DNA of 64,000 bases, taken from positions 1-64,000 of the forward strand of contig CAJTEM010000026.1 in assembly GCA_910575255.1 (NCBI GenBank). Direction: 5' to 3'. How positions within the stretch are numbered: position 1 is the stretch's first letter; each line of letters opens with the position of its first letter. Positions 9,395 to 18,782 of the stretch are shown piece by piece. Position numbers and translations under genes: made by a program. Under the pieces are notes generated by a model. The model searched no databases. It worked only from the letters and a program-made list of their open reading frames with translations, and was not told where the DNA came from. The DNA is from Lachnospiraceae bacterium. GTDB lineage: Bacteria > Bacillota > Clostridia > Lachnospirales > Lachnospiraceae.

Positions 9395-10429
9395 TCAAAT
9401 CATTTTTTTCAGCCACCGGAAAGATTTTCTTTCCGAAAGCACAGTCATCCCCCAGGCAAATGCAAACATCGGTCCGAAAATCGATATTGTGATCCCCTTC
9501 TTGGTTGGCGGCAGAGGGTTCCACCGGGCAGTCTGCGCATACAGATAAAAAAAATACACATGCGACAGATAGATCCATTCGCTCATGGCACGAAGACGCG
9601 GATACAGCTTGAATTCCTTCCCACGTACCTGCGAAGCCGCCGAAAAGAGAAAGAAGGCGGCCGGCGCCGAGCTGAGCACCATATTGGTATTGCTGCAGCG
9701 AATGACCTCATACAGCATCAGCATCATGGACACCACAAATCCGGCTGCTGCGCACCGAAAGGAAATCCTTATCCTGGTTCTGGAAAACCACAGACCCAGT
9801 GCCACAAAAAAGCACCCGTAAAAGATTCCGTTGCGCATGGTCATAAAATACCGGACATATTCCATCAAAAGCAGATACATCCTGTGAGGAAGCTGCTCGT
9901 TGAAATACCAGTTATCTCCGATACATCCTGCAATAAATAAAAGCCCTCCTGCAAGCAGCAGCTGCCAGAGCTTTAAGCCTGCCCGAAATCCCAGCCACAC
10001 CACAAAACATGCTGTCAGAAGAGCCGGCAGATACCAGAGCTGTACCGTTGTACTGCTGAAAACAAACGATTGGATATAATGAATGATTGTTGCTTTTACA
10101 TCACGCTCCTGGCTGTGATACCAGTTGGAATAATCGATGGGCAGATAGATGACAGACCATAACAGATACATTCTCAAAATCCGTCCGCAATAACGCAGGA
10201 TTACACTCTGTCCGCCATCTGCGGACTTCTCGTCCACCTTGCCAAACAGAAAAAAACCGGCAATGATAAAAAACACCGGAACGGCAAGATTAGAGAGCCA
10301 GGCGCCGATAACCAGGCGCCACTTGCTCTCCACTGGATAAAATATCTGGATCATGTGGCGCATTGCCACGGTAACGGCCAGCAGAAGCTTCACCACATCT
10401 AACCCGTTATATTGTATTTTCCCCGCCAT
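9395..10429 (-). CDS. Acyltransferase family 3 membrane protein
   Basis: A 344-residue multi-pass membrane protein with the family-3 acyltransferase opening (NGLDVVKLLLAVTVAMRH, where the His is the expected catalytic residue) and roughly ten hydrophobic segments. Members transfer acyl groups to sugars or cell-wall polymers at the membrane. The substrate cannot be told from sequence. It begins 10 bp after the NlpC/P60 gene stop, which suggests co-transcription and a cell-envelope role. The start at 10429 gives the expected N-terminus; the longer frame overlaps the preceding gene. Confidence 0.85.
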   Translation of the reverse strand: MAGKIQYNGLDVVKLLLAVTVAMRHMIQIFYPVESKWRLVIGAWLSNLAVPVFFIIAGFFLFGKVDEKSADGGQSVILRYCGRILRMYLLWSVIYLPIDYSNWYHSQERDVKATIIHYIQSFVFSSTTVQLWYLPALLTACFVVWLGFRAGLKLWQLLLAGGLLFIAGCIGDNWYFNEQLPHRMYLLLMEYVRYFMTMRNGIFYGCFFVALGLWFSRTRIRISFRCAAAGFVVSMMLMLYEVIRCSNTNMVLSSAPAAFFLFSAASQVRGKEFKLYPRLRAMSEWIYLSHVYFFYLYAQTARWNPLPPTKKGITISIFGPMFAFAWGMTVLSERKSFRWLKKMI

Positions 10430-10439
10430 TTTCCTGCCC

Positions 10440-11633
10440 TCAGTCCAAAAATGATACCGCTTTACACGGAGTCCGGTAATTATAAGGTGAAATGATGATA
10501 CCGGTGGTAGAGTTACTGGCATGGATCACCTGTCCGCCGCCTATGTACAAAGCCACATGATTGATCGTATTCCCGCTGGCATAGAACAGAAGGTCTCCTG
10601 GCTGGGCCGCATCGATCGCTATCTCACGCCCCCTTTCTGCCTGATCCCGTGAGCTACGTCCGGTTGTGATCCCGAAATTGGCAAACACTCCCTGTGTAAA
10701 GCCGGAACAGTCTGCTCCGTTGGTCAGGCTGGTTCCACCGTATACATAAGGATTACCCAAGAACTGTCTGGCATACGCCACGATCGCCGTCCTCGTCGCA
10801 GACACCACTGCTGCCGACCCCGGCCCGGGCATCCCTGCGACCGCACCGCCAGCCCCCGGTTCCGCTGCCGGAAGCGGCGCTGATGCCTGATGGGAATTGT
10901 CGCTTTGCATCGGATTCGCCGCAATCAGCATTTCGGATGCCGAACTGCCGGAATTCATTGCCTCCGTCTGCCGAACCTGTTCCCATGCTGCTATGGCATT
11001 CTTTGCCTCCTGCTTTCTCTGATTCTCCTCTGCCAGCCGCTGCCGTTCCTCCTCCAGAGAAACTGCCTCATCGAATTCCACCTCTGTCTGGCAGTATTCC
11101 TGTGCCACATATCCGACCAGATCTGCATCCACTTCCACTTTATAGAAGATCCCCTCTTCTCCCAGCACCACATAGCGGGCGCCTTGGGAAAGTATGGTCA
11201 GCACATTACTATTCAGATCCGGCTGCTCACGCAGACGCAGATTCCCCGTATTCACGGTGGCAAACTCTCTTCCAATGGACTGCGCCAGCTTTTCTGCTTC
11301 CTCACCAGTAATAAAATACTGTGCCTTGATATATCCGCTCACAGTTCCGGAATGAATCCGATACCAGCTGCCGCCTTCTCCCTCCACGGTCTCTTCAATC
11401 ACTGCCGCACAGTTATTGTAGATCTTTCCCACGATTCGGCTCGAAGTATTCGCCTGCTCACGGATATTCACATAATCCGTCACCTGGGATACCGCAATGT
11501 GAGAATAACTCTCCCGGACCGTCACCACTGTCACCGGATGAAGCGATTTGCCCACTTCTCCATGGACGCTCATTCCAAAGGCCAGCGAAAAACAGAGACA
11601 GCTCACGAACCGTATCCTTGTTCCTTTTCTCAT
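10440..11633 (-). CDS. Secreted SH3b-SH3b-NlpC/P60 peptidoglycan endopeptidase
   Basis: A 397-residue exported cell-wall hydrolase. A signal peptide (about residues 1-26) is followed by two bacterial SH3 domains (VNIREQANTSSRIVG near residue 55; LRLREQPDLNSNVL near 130), a Gln/Glu-rich linker (about 185-225), a Pro/Ala/Gly spacer, and a C-terminal NlpC/P60 domain. The catalytic Cys is in GADCSGFTQG and the His in NHVALYIGGG. Such enzymes cut D-Glu-diamino acid bonds in stem peptides. GAGGAGG lies about 13 bp from the ATG, a long spacing. It precedes the acyltransferase gene and follows trxB by 19 bp. Confidence 0.92.
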   Translation of the reverse strand: MRKGTRIRFVSCLCFSLAFGMSVHGEVGKSLHPVTVVTVRESYSHIAVSQVTDYVNIREQANTSSRIVGKIYNNCAAVIEETVEGEGGSWYRIHSGTVSGYIKAQYFITGEEAEKLAQSIGREFATVNTGNLRLREQPDLNSNVLTILSQGARYVVLGEEGIFYKVEVDADLVGYVAQEYCQTEVEFDEAVSLEEERQRLAEENQRKQEAKNAIAAWEQVRQTEAMNSGSSASEMLIAANPMQSDNSHQASAPLPAAEPGAGGAVAGMPGPGSAAVVSATRTAIVAYARQFLGNPYVYGGTSLTNGADCSGFTQGVFANFGITTGRSSRDQAERGREIAIDAAQPGDLLFYASGNTINHVALYIGGGQVIHASNSTTGIIISPYNYRTPCKAVSFLD

Positions 11634-11652
11634 TGGTCTGTATCAGCCTCCT

Positions 11653-12726
11653 CTAAAGCGTTGCCAGATAATGTCCGGCGCTGGTGACCGCATTGGCGCC
11701 GTCTGCCACTGCCGTCACAATCTGCCGCAGCTGCTTGGTCCGTACATCCCCTGCCGCATATACCCCCGGGATGCTTGTGCTCCCGCTCTCATCCGCCCGG
11801 ATATAACCATGATCCAGATCCAAAAATCCCTCAAATGCCTGACTGTTGGGAGTAATTCCCACCGCGATAAACACCCCGTCCACCCTCAGGAGGGTCTCTT
11901 CCTTTGTCTTTATATCCCTTATGGACAAACCCCTTACCCGGTTCCCACCTATAATCTCCTCCACAACGCTGTCCCAGATCACTTCCACATTATCCATGGC
12001 AAACATCCTCTCCTGCAGGATCTTTGCCCCGCGCAGCTCATCCCGGCGATGGATCAGATAGACATCCTTGCACATCCTGGCCAGAAAAATCGCATCCTCC
12101 AGCGCCACATCGCCTCCGCCGATCACAGCCACTGACCTCTTCTTAAAAAACGCCCCGTCACAGGTCGCGCAGTAGCTGACCCCTCTGCCGGCAAACTCAT
12201 TCTCTCCGGGAACTCCCAGCTTCCGATGGGTGGCTCCGGTAGCAATAATCACCGTCCGGGCCAGATAATCCGCCTTTTTTCCCTGAATCAGCTTCCATGC
12301 GGATTCCGCATGCTCTTCCCTGTCAGGGTTCCCCACATCCGGCACCCCGGCACTCTGCAAGCCAACATCCTGTGACTCTGTCATCCATTCCTCTGCTCTC
12401 TGAAGCTCTGCCGCCTGCAGTTCATCCGCCTCAGCAGCCTCCGAAAGCTCCTCCTCTGACACCAGGGTAATCTGCCGTACCTCATCCTCAGCAAAATGCG
12501 CTTCCATCTGGTCTGCATGCTGTCGTAGCTTCATCCCCAGGTCAAAACCGTTCATACCGGGAAGCCCTGGATAGTTATCCACCTCATACGTATTCAACAC
12601 CTGACCGCCACTCATCATCGCCTTCTCCAGCACCAGCGTATTCAGCTTTGCCCGCTGGGCATAGATCGCCGCCGCCAGGCCGGCCGGGCCGGATCCGATG
12701 ATTACCAAATCATATCGTTCTGCCAT
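11653..12726 (-). CDS. trxB: Thioredoxin reductase-like flavoprotein with acidic insertion
   Basis: NADPH-dependent reduction of thioredoxin or a related dithiol protein. The 357-residue product has the FAD motif GSGPAG (11-16), redox CATC (186-189), NADPH motif GGGDVA and the C-terminal FAD motif GVYAAGDVR. It is about 45-50 residues longer than typical TrxB because of a Glu/Ala-rich insertion at about residues 88-147, between the first FAD segment and the ATGATHRKLGVPGE element. The start at 12726 is favoured by GGAG upstream. It heads a likely unit with the NlpC/P60 and acyltransferase genes. Confidence 0.9.
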   Translation of the reverse strand: MAERYDLVIIGSGPAGLAAAIYAQRAKLNTLVLEKAMMSGGQVLNTYEVDNYPGLPGMNGFDLGMKLRQHADQMEAHFAEDEVRQITLVSEEELSEAAEADELQAAELQRAEEWMTESQDVGLQSAGVPDVGNPDREEHAESAWKLIQGKKADYLARTVIIATGATHRKLGVPGENEFAGRGVSYCATCDGAFFKKRSVAVIGGGDVALEDAIFLARMCKDVYLIHRRDELRGAKILQERMFAMDNVEVIWDSVVEEIIGGNRVRGLSIRDIKTKEETLLRVDGVFIAVGITPNSQAFEGFLDLDHGYIRADESGSTSIPGVYAAGDVRTKQLRQIVTAVADGANAVTSAGHYLATL

Positions 12727-12841
12727 TCCTGCACTCCATTCTGTTTTCTGTCTTTTCAAGATTTAAGTATAACATATCTTTTTTTAAAGATACATAGCCT
12801 TCTTAAAATCGTAATGGTTTTGTAAAATGTCCGGCCTCCCT

Positions 12842-13933
12842 TCACAAGGCCTCTTCGGAGGATTCCTCTGTGGATTTTACCAGATCCTGGATCAGCAGCA
12901 GCCCCACCGGCCCCAGAAGAAAACCAGGGATCCCAAACAGCTTCAGGCCCATGTACATGGAGATCAGGGTTTCCAGAGCAGTAAGGCCCACCCGGCTTCC
13001 CATCAGCTTTGCCTCCAAAAGCTCACGCAGAAAATAGCAGATCAGATAGATTGCCAGCAAGAGCACTCCTGCTCCCCAGCTTTTTCTGAAAAAGCAGAGA
13101 ATTGCCCAGGGAATTAAAACGGTTCCAGTGCCAAATATCGGCAGGGCATCCAGGATTCCAATCCCGATCCCTGCCAGAAGGTAATAGGGATTTCTTAAAA
13201 TCCACAGGCCACCCATACAGATCAGAGTAGTCAACAGCATGATAAGCCCTTGTGTTTTCAGATAGGCGTTCGCTGCCAGGCAAAGGCGGCGTCTGATCAA
13301 TTCATATTCCCTGTGAAACATGGACTGTTCACAGCGCCTTTTCCACAGTTCTCCTTCCTGCAGAATCAAGCCTACAGACACAAGCAAAATCACAGAAAAC
13401 ACTGCTGTCTCCACCCCGTATTGGAAAACAGTCACGGAATTTGCCATCAGATAGGGCATCGCCGTATGCTTGATGCTGTCCATCAGCCCTCTTAGCATTT
13501 CCCGCATCAGCAGTACCAGGCAATCCGCCGGCAGACAGAAGCAGTTCTCAATCTGGTGACACATTCCGGTCAGCCATGCATCCGTTGCCGATATCCATAC
13601 TGGAACCTGTTCCAGAAACATCCCCGCCTCTATGCAAAGCTTCCGTCCTCCGAAATACAGCATAATTGTCAGTACAGTCATCAGCAAAAGAAGCTCTGCT
13701 CCTCCGATTATTCCTGGCGGAATCATCAGCACCTTCTGCTTCCCCCGAATATACAGGGTAATCCGGCTGTGGCCGGAAAGCCATCGGGAAGAAGGCCCCA
13801 GAAGAGCCGCCAGTCCCCATGCCAATAAAAAGGGAACCACAAGCGGCAGAAGATACCGAAAAATCCCGTATACTGCCCCTGTAGTTCCCATTATCAATAA
13901 AATTCTCTTCAGTTTCTTATTCAGTTTACCCAT
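12842..13933 (-). CDS. ytvI: AI-2E family / YtvI-like sporulation membrane protein
   Basis: A 363-residue integral membrane protein with about eight hydrophobic segments and the C-terminal pattern GLKLFGIPGFLLGPVGLLL characteristic of the AI-2E (UPF0118) family. Among these, the YtvI branch is the sporulation-associated form in Firmicutes; the assignment to YtvI rests on overall resemblance and is tentative. The start at 13933 follows AGGTGAG. The gene stands alone between trxB and the GH13 gene. Confidence 0.75.
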   Translation of the reverse strand: MGKLNKKLKRILLIMGTTGAVYGIFRYLLPLVVPFLLAWGLAALLGPSSRWLSGHSRITLYIRGKQKVLMIPPGIIGGAELLLLMTVLTIMLYFGGRKLCIEAGMFLEQVPVWISATDAWLTGMCHQIENCFCLPADCLVLLMREMLRGLMDSIKHTAMPYLMANSVTVFQYGVETAVFSVILLVSVGLILQEGELWKRRCEQSMFHREYELIRRRLCLAANAYLKTQGLIMLLTTLICMGGLWILRNPYYLLAGIGIGILDALPIFGTGTVLIPWAILCFFRKSWGAGVLLLAIYLICYFLRELLEAKLMGSRVGLTALETLISMYMGLKLFGIPGFLLGPVGLLLIQDLVKSTEESSEEAL

Positions 13934-14018
13934 GGACTCACCTGTTTTTTGTTTTGTACTTCCTTTGTACACAGAGTATTTTGTCCAACAGGCTTTCAAA
14001 TATTCAGGGATAAACTGG

Positions 14019-15986
14019 TTATACCCGTTTCAGCCAATAAAAGCCGTGGCCATCTACACTTACAGCAGACGCTTCAATTGACTCCCCGGTCAGCAGATCC
14101 TGATATTGCCCGTCCTTTTCGTCGATCCAGGCGATCCGGGCCTCATCGCTGAAATTAAACAGCCCGACCAGCTTTCCGTCCTCCTTCTCCCGCACCAATC
14201 CCAGTATGGCATCATCCCAGGTTTCCAGGGTCCAGAAAGCGGCTGACGCATCAAACACCTTTTCAGCGGCGCGAAGCTCTTCCAGCTTTGCCAGACGGGC
14301 AAACAGGCGACCCTGGACCGTCTGCGGCAGGTCAATATTATCTACCAGATCCCACTGGAACTTTCCGCGATGAATATAGCGGGAATCCGGCGCTTTATTG
14401 GGATCCTCCTTGTAGGTGTAGTCATTCACCTGACCGATCTCGTCCCCGCTGTAGAGCATGGGAATTCCTGACAGGAACAGCATATAGGCATGAAGCATCA
14501 CGTCTGTCTGAATCGCCGCCTCCATCGCTGCTTCATTCCCCTCAAAGCCGGCCTTTTCTATCCCGCACATGGAAGCCGTCGTAGCGCAGAAACGTGCATC
14601 CCCGGTCACAAGATCCTCATTATACAGCTCTCCGCGGCTGACGCTCCCCTCCCATTTCCCGGTAAAATAATCATTCAGGTATTTCTTGTGCGGAACCTGC
14701 AGCATCCCCCAATCCTCCAGAAGCGGGTAATCCAGGCCCCAACCGATATCGTCATGGCACCGCAGATAATTCAGGAAGGTATAGCTGGAAGGCAGTCCGC
14801 TGATAATCTCCATCTGCCTTTTCAGCAGCCGCGCATCCCGGGTCGCCACCGTATGCCAGGTCGTTGCCATCGTTGTCACATTGTAAAGCATATGGCATTC
14901 CGGCTTCTCCACGGTTCCGAAATAAGGAGCCACCTTGTCCGGCTCCATCACTACCTCTCCCAGCAGCACGATGCCGGGACAGACGATCTCCCCGATCATC
15001 CGCATCATCCGCACAATCGTATGCACCTGCGGCAGATTGCGGCAGTTGGTGCCGATCTGCTTCCAGATATAAGGCACGGCATCGATCCGCAGTACGTCGA
15101 TCCCCTGATTCGCCAGATACAAAAAATTATACACCATCTCATTGAAAACAACCGGATTGCGATAATTCAGATCCCACTGATAGGGGTAAAAGGTTGTCAT
15201 GACAAACTCCTGGCGCTCCGGAAGCCAGGTAAAATTCCCTGGCGCTGTCGTCGGGAACACCTGCGGCACGGTCTTCTCGTACATCGCCGGCACGGAATAA
15301 TTGTCAAAGAAGAAATAACGGTCCTGATACTCCCGCTCTCCGGCCCTGGCCCGCTTCGCCCATTCATGATCCTCAGAGGTATGGTTCATGACAAAATCCA
15401 GACACAGGCTGATCCCCTCCTCGTGACACTCCTCCGCCAGCTTTTCCAGATCCTCCATCGTGCCCAGCTTCTCCTGAACCTTACGGAAATCCGCCACCGC
15501 ATAGCCGCCGTCCGACCGGCCCTCTACCGTATCCAGAAGAGGCATCAGATGGACATAATTCACCCCACAGCGCTTGATATACTCCAGCTTTTTCCGCACC
15601 CCGTTTAACGTTCCCGCAAACTGATCCACATACAGCATCATTCCCAGCATCCCGTTCTTCCGATACCAGTCCGGCTGCTGCTCCCTGGCCTGATCCAGCT
15701 TTTTCAGCGACGGCTTACGCTCCTCATAAAACCGACTCAGATTCTTCAGCAAATCCTCAAAAAATCCCTGATTGCCGTATAATTCCATATACAGCCACTT
15801 CAGCTCATCCAGATGGCGGGCCAGGCGCTCCTGATAGACCCCGTCTTCCTTCTCCGGCCGTTCTGTCTTCCCGGCGCTTATCTTTTCTCCGGCTTTCCCG
15901 ACATGTTCAACATTCCCGGCTTTCAGAGCTTTGGGGGCCTGTGTTTCTTTTTTGGTGCTCTCAAACTTTTCCACTTTCTCCATCAT
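14019..15986 (-). CDS. GH13 alpha-glucan enzyme, amylosucrase-like
   Basis: A 655-residue cytoplasmic glycoside hydrolase family 13 protein. After a charged N-terminal tail (residues 1-50) and a helical segment comes a TIM-barrel with CLDFVMNHTSEDHEWA, the nucleophile in VLRIDAVPYIWKQ, the acid/base Glu in LLGEVV, and the transition-state Asp in RCHDDIGWG. The helical N-terminal region plus these motifs resemble GH13 subfamily 4 (amylosucrase/sucrose hydrolase), which act on sucrose, releasing fructose or building glucan. No sucrose transporter or fructokinase is adjacent, so substrate remains an inference. Confidence 0.82.
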   Translation of the reverse strand: MMEKVEKFESTKKETQAPKALKAGNVEHVGKAGEKISAGKTERPEKEDGVYQERLARHLDELKWLYMELYGNQGFFEDLLKNLSRFYEERKPSLKKLDQAREQQPDWYRKNGMLGMMLYVDQFAGTLNGVRKKLEYIKRCGVNYVHLMPLLDTVEGRSDGGYAVADFRKVQEKLGTMEDLEKLAEECHEEGISLCLDFVMNHTSEDHEWAKRARAGEREYQDRYFFFDNYSVPAMYEKTVPQVFPTTAPGNFTWLPERQEFVMTTFYPYQWDLNYRNPVVFNEMVYNFLYLANQGIDVLRIDAVPYIWKQIGTNCRNLPQVHTIVRMMRMIGEIVCPGIVLLGEVVMEPDKVAPYFGTVEKPECHMLYNVTTMATTWHTVATRDARLLKRQMEIISGLPSSYTFLNYLRCHDDIGWGLDYPLLEDWGMLQVPHKKYLNDYFTGKWEGSVSRGELYNEDLVTGDARFCATTASMCGIEKAGFEGNEAAMEAAIQTDVMLHAYMLFLSGIPMLYSGDEIGQVNDYTYKEDPNKAPDSRYIHRGKFQWDLVDNIDLPQTVQGRLFARLAKLEELRAAEKVFDASAAFWTLETWDDAILGLVREKEDGKLVGLFNFSDEARIAWIDEKDGQYQDLLTGESIEASAVSVDGHGFYWLKRV

Positions 15987-16235
15987 GCTGTTCCCCTTTT
16001 ACTTCTGCTATATTCCCGGAATTCCCTGGAACATCACATTCGCTTTAAAGCAATCCGCACTCCAGTTCCGGGATTCTGCAAATATTTTTTATGGTGAATT
16101 TTATGTTTACAGTAGATTCATGATAGCATTTATTCAGGAAAGCGTAAAGGGTAAAGACGCAAGGCTGATATGGTAAAATGTATAATAAAACAACAGATAA
16201 TAATTTCAGAACGGATATCATAAAATAATATCTTC

Positions 16236-16340
16236 TCACCGGTCAGCAAAAAGAGCCTGTCGGGAATCGTTTTCCTGCCTTTCCAGGCTTTCCATTACTC
16301 TGACAAAATTTTCCACAAAACGTTCTCTGTCATATGTCAT
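16236..16340 (-). CDS. 34-residue ORF directly downstream of the AAA ATPase
   Basis: A small ORF beginning MTYDRERFVENF starts only 3 bp after the ATPase stop codon (TAA GGG ATG), with AAGGG spanning the junction. The product is charged and probably helical (FVRVMESLERQEND). It could be a genuine small partner protein translated by coupling, or the start of a partner gene that has lost its body. I do not recognise it. Confidence 0.4.
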   Translation of the reverse strand: MTYDRERFVENFVRVMESLERQENDSRQALFADR

Positions 16341-16343
16341 CCC

Positions 16344-17648
16344 TTATCCGTTATTCAGGTCATGGCGCAAGGTATCCAGCAGTTGAATCGGAGAGGCCAT
16401 TTTCTGATAAATCTTCTCGATATCCCCGGTTACGCACTGCATATCCACCCAATTGTCCTCTATGGAAGACAGATAGTAATTCACCTTTTCTTTGATTCCA
16501 TGCTTCACGGAAAACAGATCGATCGCATCCAGAAAATATGGGCTGTGAGTCGTAACGACAATTGACAGATCAAAATATTTCTGCAGAAGGACAATCAGCT
16601 CCGCATAAGCCACCTGCCACTGGGGATGCAGATGTACCTCCGGTTCATCCAGGATCATAACATCCTTCTCCTCAATTGCCCCCTGTTCCATCAGCATCTT
16701 TATAATTACAAATGATTTCAGTCCTGTAGACAGATTGGGGAAGGAAACCGGGCGGCCAAGCCTGTCGTTCTCCAGATAGAATTCATCCCCTCCCTTTACA
16801 ACCACTTTTCCGTCTACTACCGCCTCCAGAGCCTGGTATACCTCTGACAGCTTTTCCTTTGCCATAACTGCCCCAATGATTCCGTCCATAATATTCCCGT
16901 TCACTTCCCGGGTCAGCAGATCCTCCAGAAACCGATCCGTCACATTGGAATGATATTGGTTTAACCGGTCTGTAACAAACGGATTATCGATATAGATGGC
17001 TTTATGAAGCAGGGCGATGTCTGCCTCAAACTTTGTACACAGGTTGTTCTGAAAAGCCAGCTCTATCTTCCTGTTCTTGATCCCCACACGAATAGATGCC
17101 ATGGATTCCGGCTGCTTTAGTGAATTCATCTGCTCATGAAACACCTCGCCAAAATAGCGGGACAATACCTCTAATACAATCCTTTCTCTGGGCAGCGCAA
17201 AGATCGCGATGACTTTTTCGGCCGCATGATCTGTCATTTCCTGGATCTCTTCCTCTTCTGCCCTGATACGCCCCATCCCCACTTCTTCTACTGCTTTTCT
17301 TACTGCCTCGCAGATCTCCAAATCATCAGGATCCTCCAGCTCTGTCAATTTTCTAACAACTCTCAGGGCAATTCTTCTTGACATAGACGGACTGTAAACC
17401 GATGTCTCTCTTCCTCTTTCCCCATGGGCAAAATAATCCCAGAACAACTTTTGAAGACCATTTTGCACTTCCATCATCCGCTGTCCGGCAATCTTTTCCT
17501 CAATTCCGGATATCGAATTGAATAAAGAAAACAGTATTTTCCCAATCGTGCTTTTCCCTGTATTATTCTCTCCGGCAATCACCGTGATTCCATCCACCGT
17601 AACATCTGCATTCCTGATTTTTGCAAAATTATTGATATACAGCTTCAT
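16344..17648 (-). CDS. AAA-family (OLD/RecF-like) ATP-binding protein
   Basis: A 434-residue SMC/ABC-like ATPase. Walker A is GENNTGKST (residues about 27-35), the signature LSTGLKSFVII is in the C-terminal half, and Walker B plus its catalytic Glu is VMILDEPEVHLHPQWQ, followed by the TTHSPYF H-loop. No TOPRIM or HNH domain is attached. Stand-alone ATPases of this type are often part of phage-defence pairs, but no recognisable effector is beside it except the 34-residue ORF. Function is therefore open. Confidence 0.75.
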   Translation of the reverse strand: MKLYINNFAKIRNADVTVDGITVIAGENNTGKSTIGKILFSLFNSISGIEEKIAGQRMMEVQNGLQKLFWDYFAHGERGRETSVYSPSMSRRIALRVVRKLTELEDPDDLEICEAVRKAVEEVGMGRIRAEEEEIQEMTDHAAEKVIAIFALPRERIVLEVLSRYFGEVFHEQMNSLKQPESMASIRVGIKNRKIELAFQNNLCTKFEADIALLHKAIYIDNPFVTDRLNQYHSNVTDRFLEDLLTREVNGNIMDGIIGAVMAKEKLSEVYQALEAVVDGKVVVKGGDEFYLENDRLGRPVSFPNLSTGLKSFVIIKMLMEQGAIEEKDVMILDEPEVHLHPQWQVAYAELIVLLQKYFDLSIVVTTHSPYFLDAIDLFSVKHGIKEKVNYYLSSIEDNWVDMQCVTGDIEKIYQKMASPIQLLDTLRHDLNNG

Positions 17649-17772
17649 GTCTTATCCTTTCCCGGCATCCGCCTTCTCTTTTACCCCAACATGATTGCCT
17701 ATATTTTATCCTATTTCCCATATAAAAACAATTCCAAATTCCCAGTCAGAAAAAAATTTCATAAATGGCGCC

Positions 17773-18459
17773 TCAGGTAAATCTGCGAAAAATCCCACTC
17801 TCCGGCATACGGCAAAATTCCATGACCTTCCCGGTAACCGGATGGCGAAAGCTCAGGCGGTAAGCCGAAAGCGCAACCGGATCCGTCCTCTCCTTCTTTT
17901 CCGCAAAGTCCGGGTTATATTTCCGGTCTCCCCACAAGGGAAGCCCATGGCCGGACATCTGTACCCGAATCTGGTGATGGCGGCCGGTCAGCAGGTGAAT
18001 CTCTGCCAATGTAAGAATCTCTCCGGTTTCTTCCGCAATATTTTTCAGGACCCGATATTCCAGCTCTGCACGCCTGGCGCCGGTTATCCCCTTATCAACA
18101 ATCCGGGAAAGATTCATTTTCTCGTCCTTCAACAGATAATCCACATACTTATCCACATTTTTATCCACTTTTCCACAAAGCACAGCCAGATAGCGTTTCT
18201 CCATCTGTCCTCTGGAAACCTGTCTGCTGAGCGCGCCTGCAGACTTTTTCTCCCTGGCATATACCATAATGCCGCTTACCGGCTTGTCCAGTCTGTGGAT
18301 AACTCCCACGTAAGGTTCCCCGCGTCCTGGGGACAGATTGTGGATATGCCGCCGCAATTCACTCACCATATCCGCCTCCAGCCCTCTCGAAGACTGCGAT
18401 TCCAGCCCGGCAGGCTTCCAAACTACTATCAGATACTCATCTTCGTATAAAATCTCCAA
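17773..18459 (-). CDS. RluA-family pseudouridine synthase
   Basis: Isomerises specific uridines in rRNA or tRNA. The 228-residue enzyme has the conserved HRLDKPVSG with the catalytic Asp, and the downstream motif LLTGRHHQIRVQ. An N-terminal S4 RNA-binding domain is absent, so it is the short single-domain form. The start codon is TTG at 18459, selected because GAGGGG lies 7 bp upstream and no ATG is available. The target base cannot be assigned from sequence. Confidence 0.88.
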   Translation of the reverse strand: MEILYEDEYLIVVWKPAGLESQSSRGLEADMVSELRRHIHNLSPGRGEPYVGVIHRLDKPVSGIMVYAREKKSAGALSRQVSRGQMEKRYLAVLCGKVDKNVDKYVDYLLKDEKMNLSRIVDKGITGARRAELEYRVLKNIAEETGEILTLAEIHLLTGRHHQIRVQMSGHGLPLWGDRKYNPDFAEKKERTDPVALSAYRLSFRHPVTGKVMEFCRMPESGIFRRFT

Positions 18460-18503
18460 GTATATTCCCCTCTTTCTTTTTCAATGCTTCCTGGCGGCTC
18501 CAT

Positions 18504-18535
18504 CCAGACAGAAAGTGAAGTTGCAGGCTGTCTGG
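18504..18535. other. Hairpin in the 18460-18782 divergent intergenic region
   Basis: CCAGACAG and CTGTCTGG form a perfect 8-bp stem with a 16-nt loop. The rest of the 320-bp gap is AT-rich from 18590 on and probably holds the promoter of the ArsR-type gene; no other gene is visible. Confidence 0.4.
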
Positions 18536-18782
18536 TGTGTGCCAGTGGCAGGCAGTTCACAACTGTAATTTCACATCGATATCCCGATTTTATTACATAC
18601 TATATTCTACCTGTTTTCATCTGTTTTCACAACATTTTTTAACTATAATGATATTTTTATGAATTTTTTACCAAAATCATCCTTTTCATATTGCCTCCCG
18701 TTTGTTTACTTTACTTTTTTTGTAGCTAATGGTATCATGAGAACAGGGAAAATCAAAAAACATGGAAGAAAGGAAGTTGCTT

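Noticed and set aside
18131-18180. DnaA-box-like sequences (one TTATCCACA, several near-matches)
   Set aside because: They lie inside the pseudouridine synthase gene and encode a VDKNVDKYVDYL stretch, so the repeat is explained by the protein sequence.
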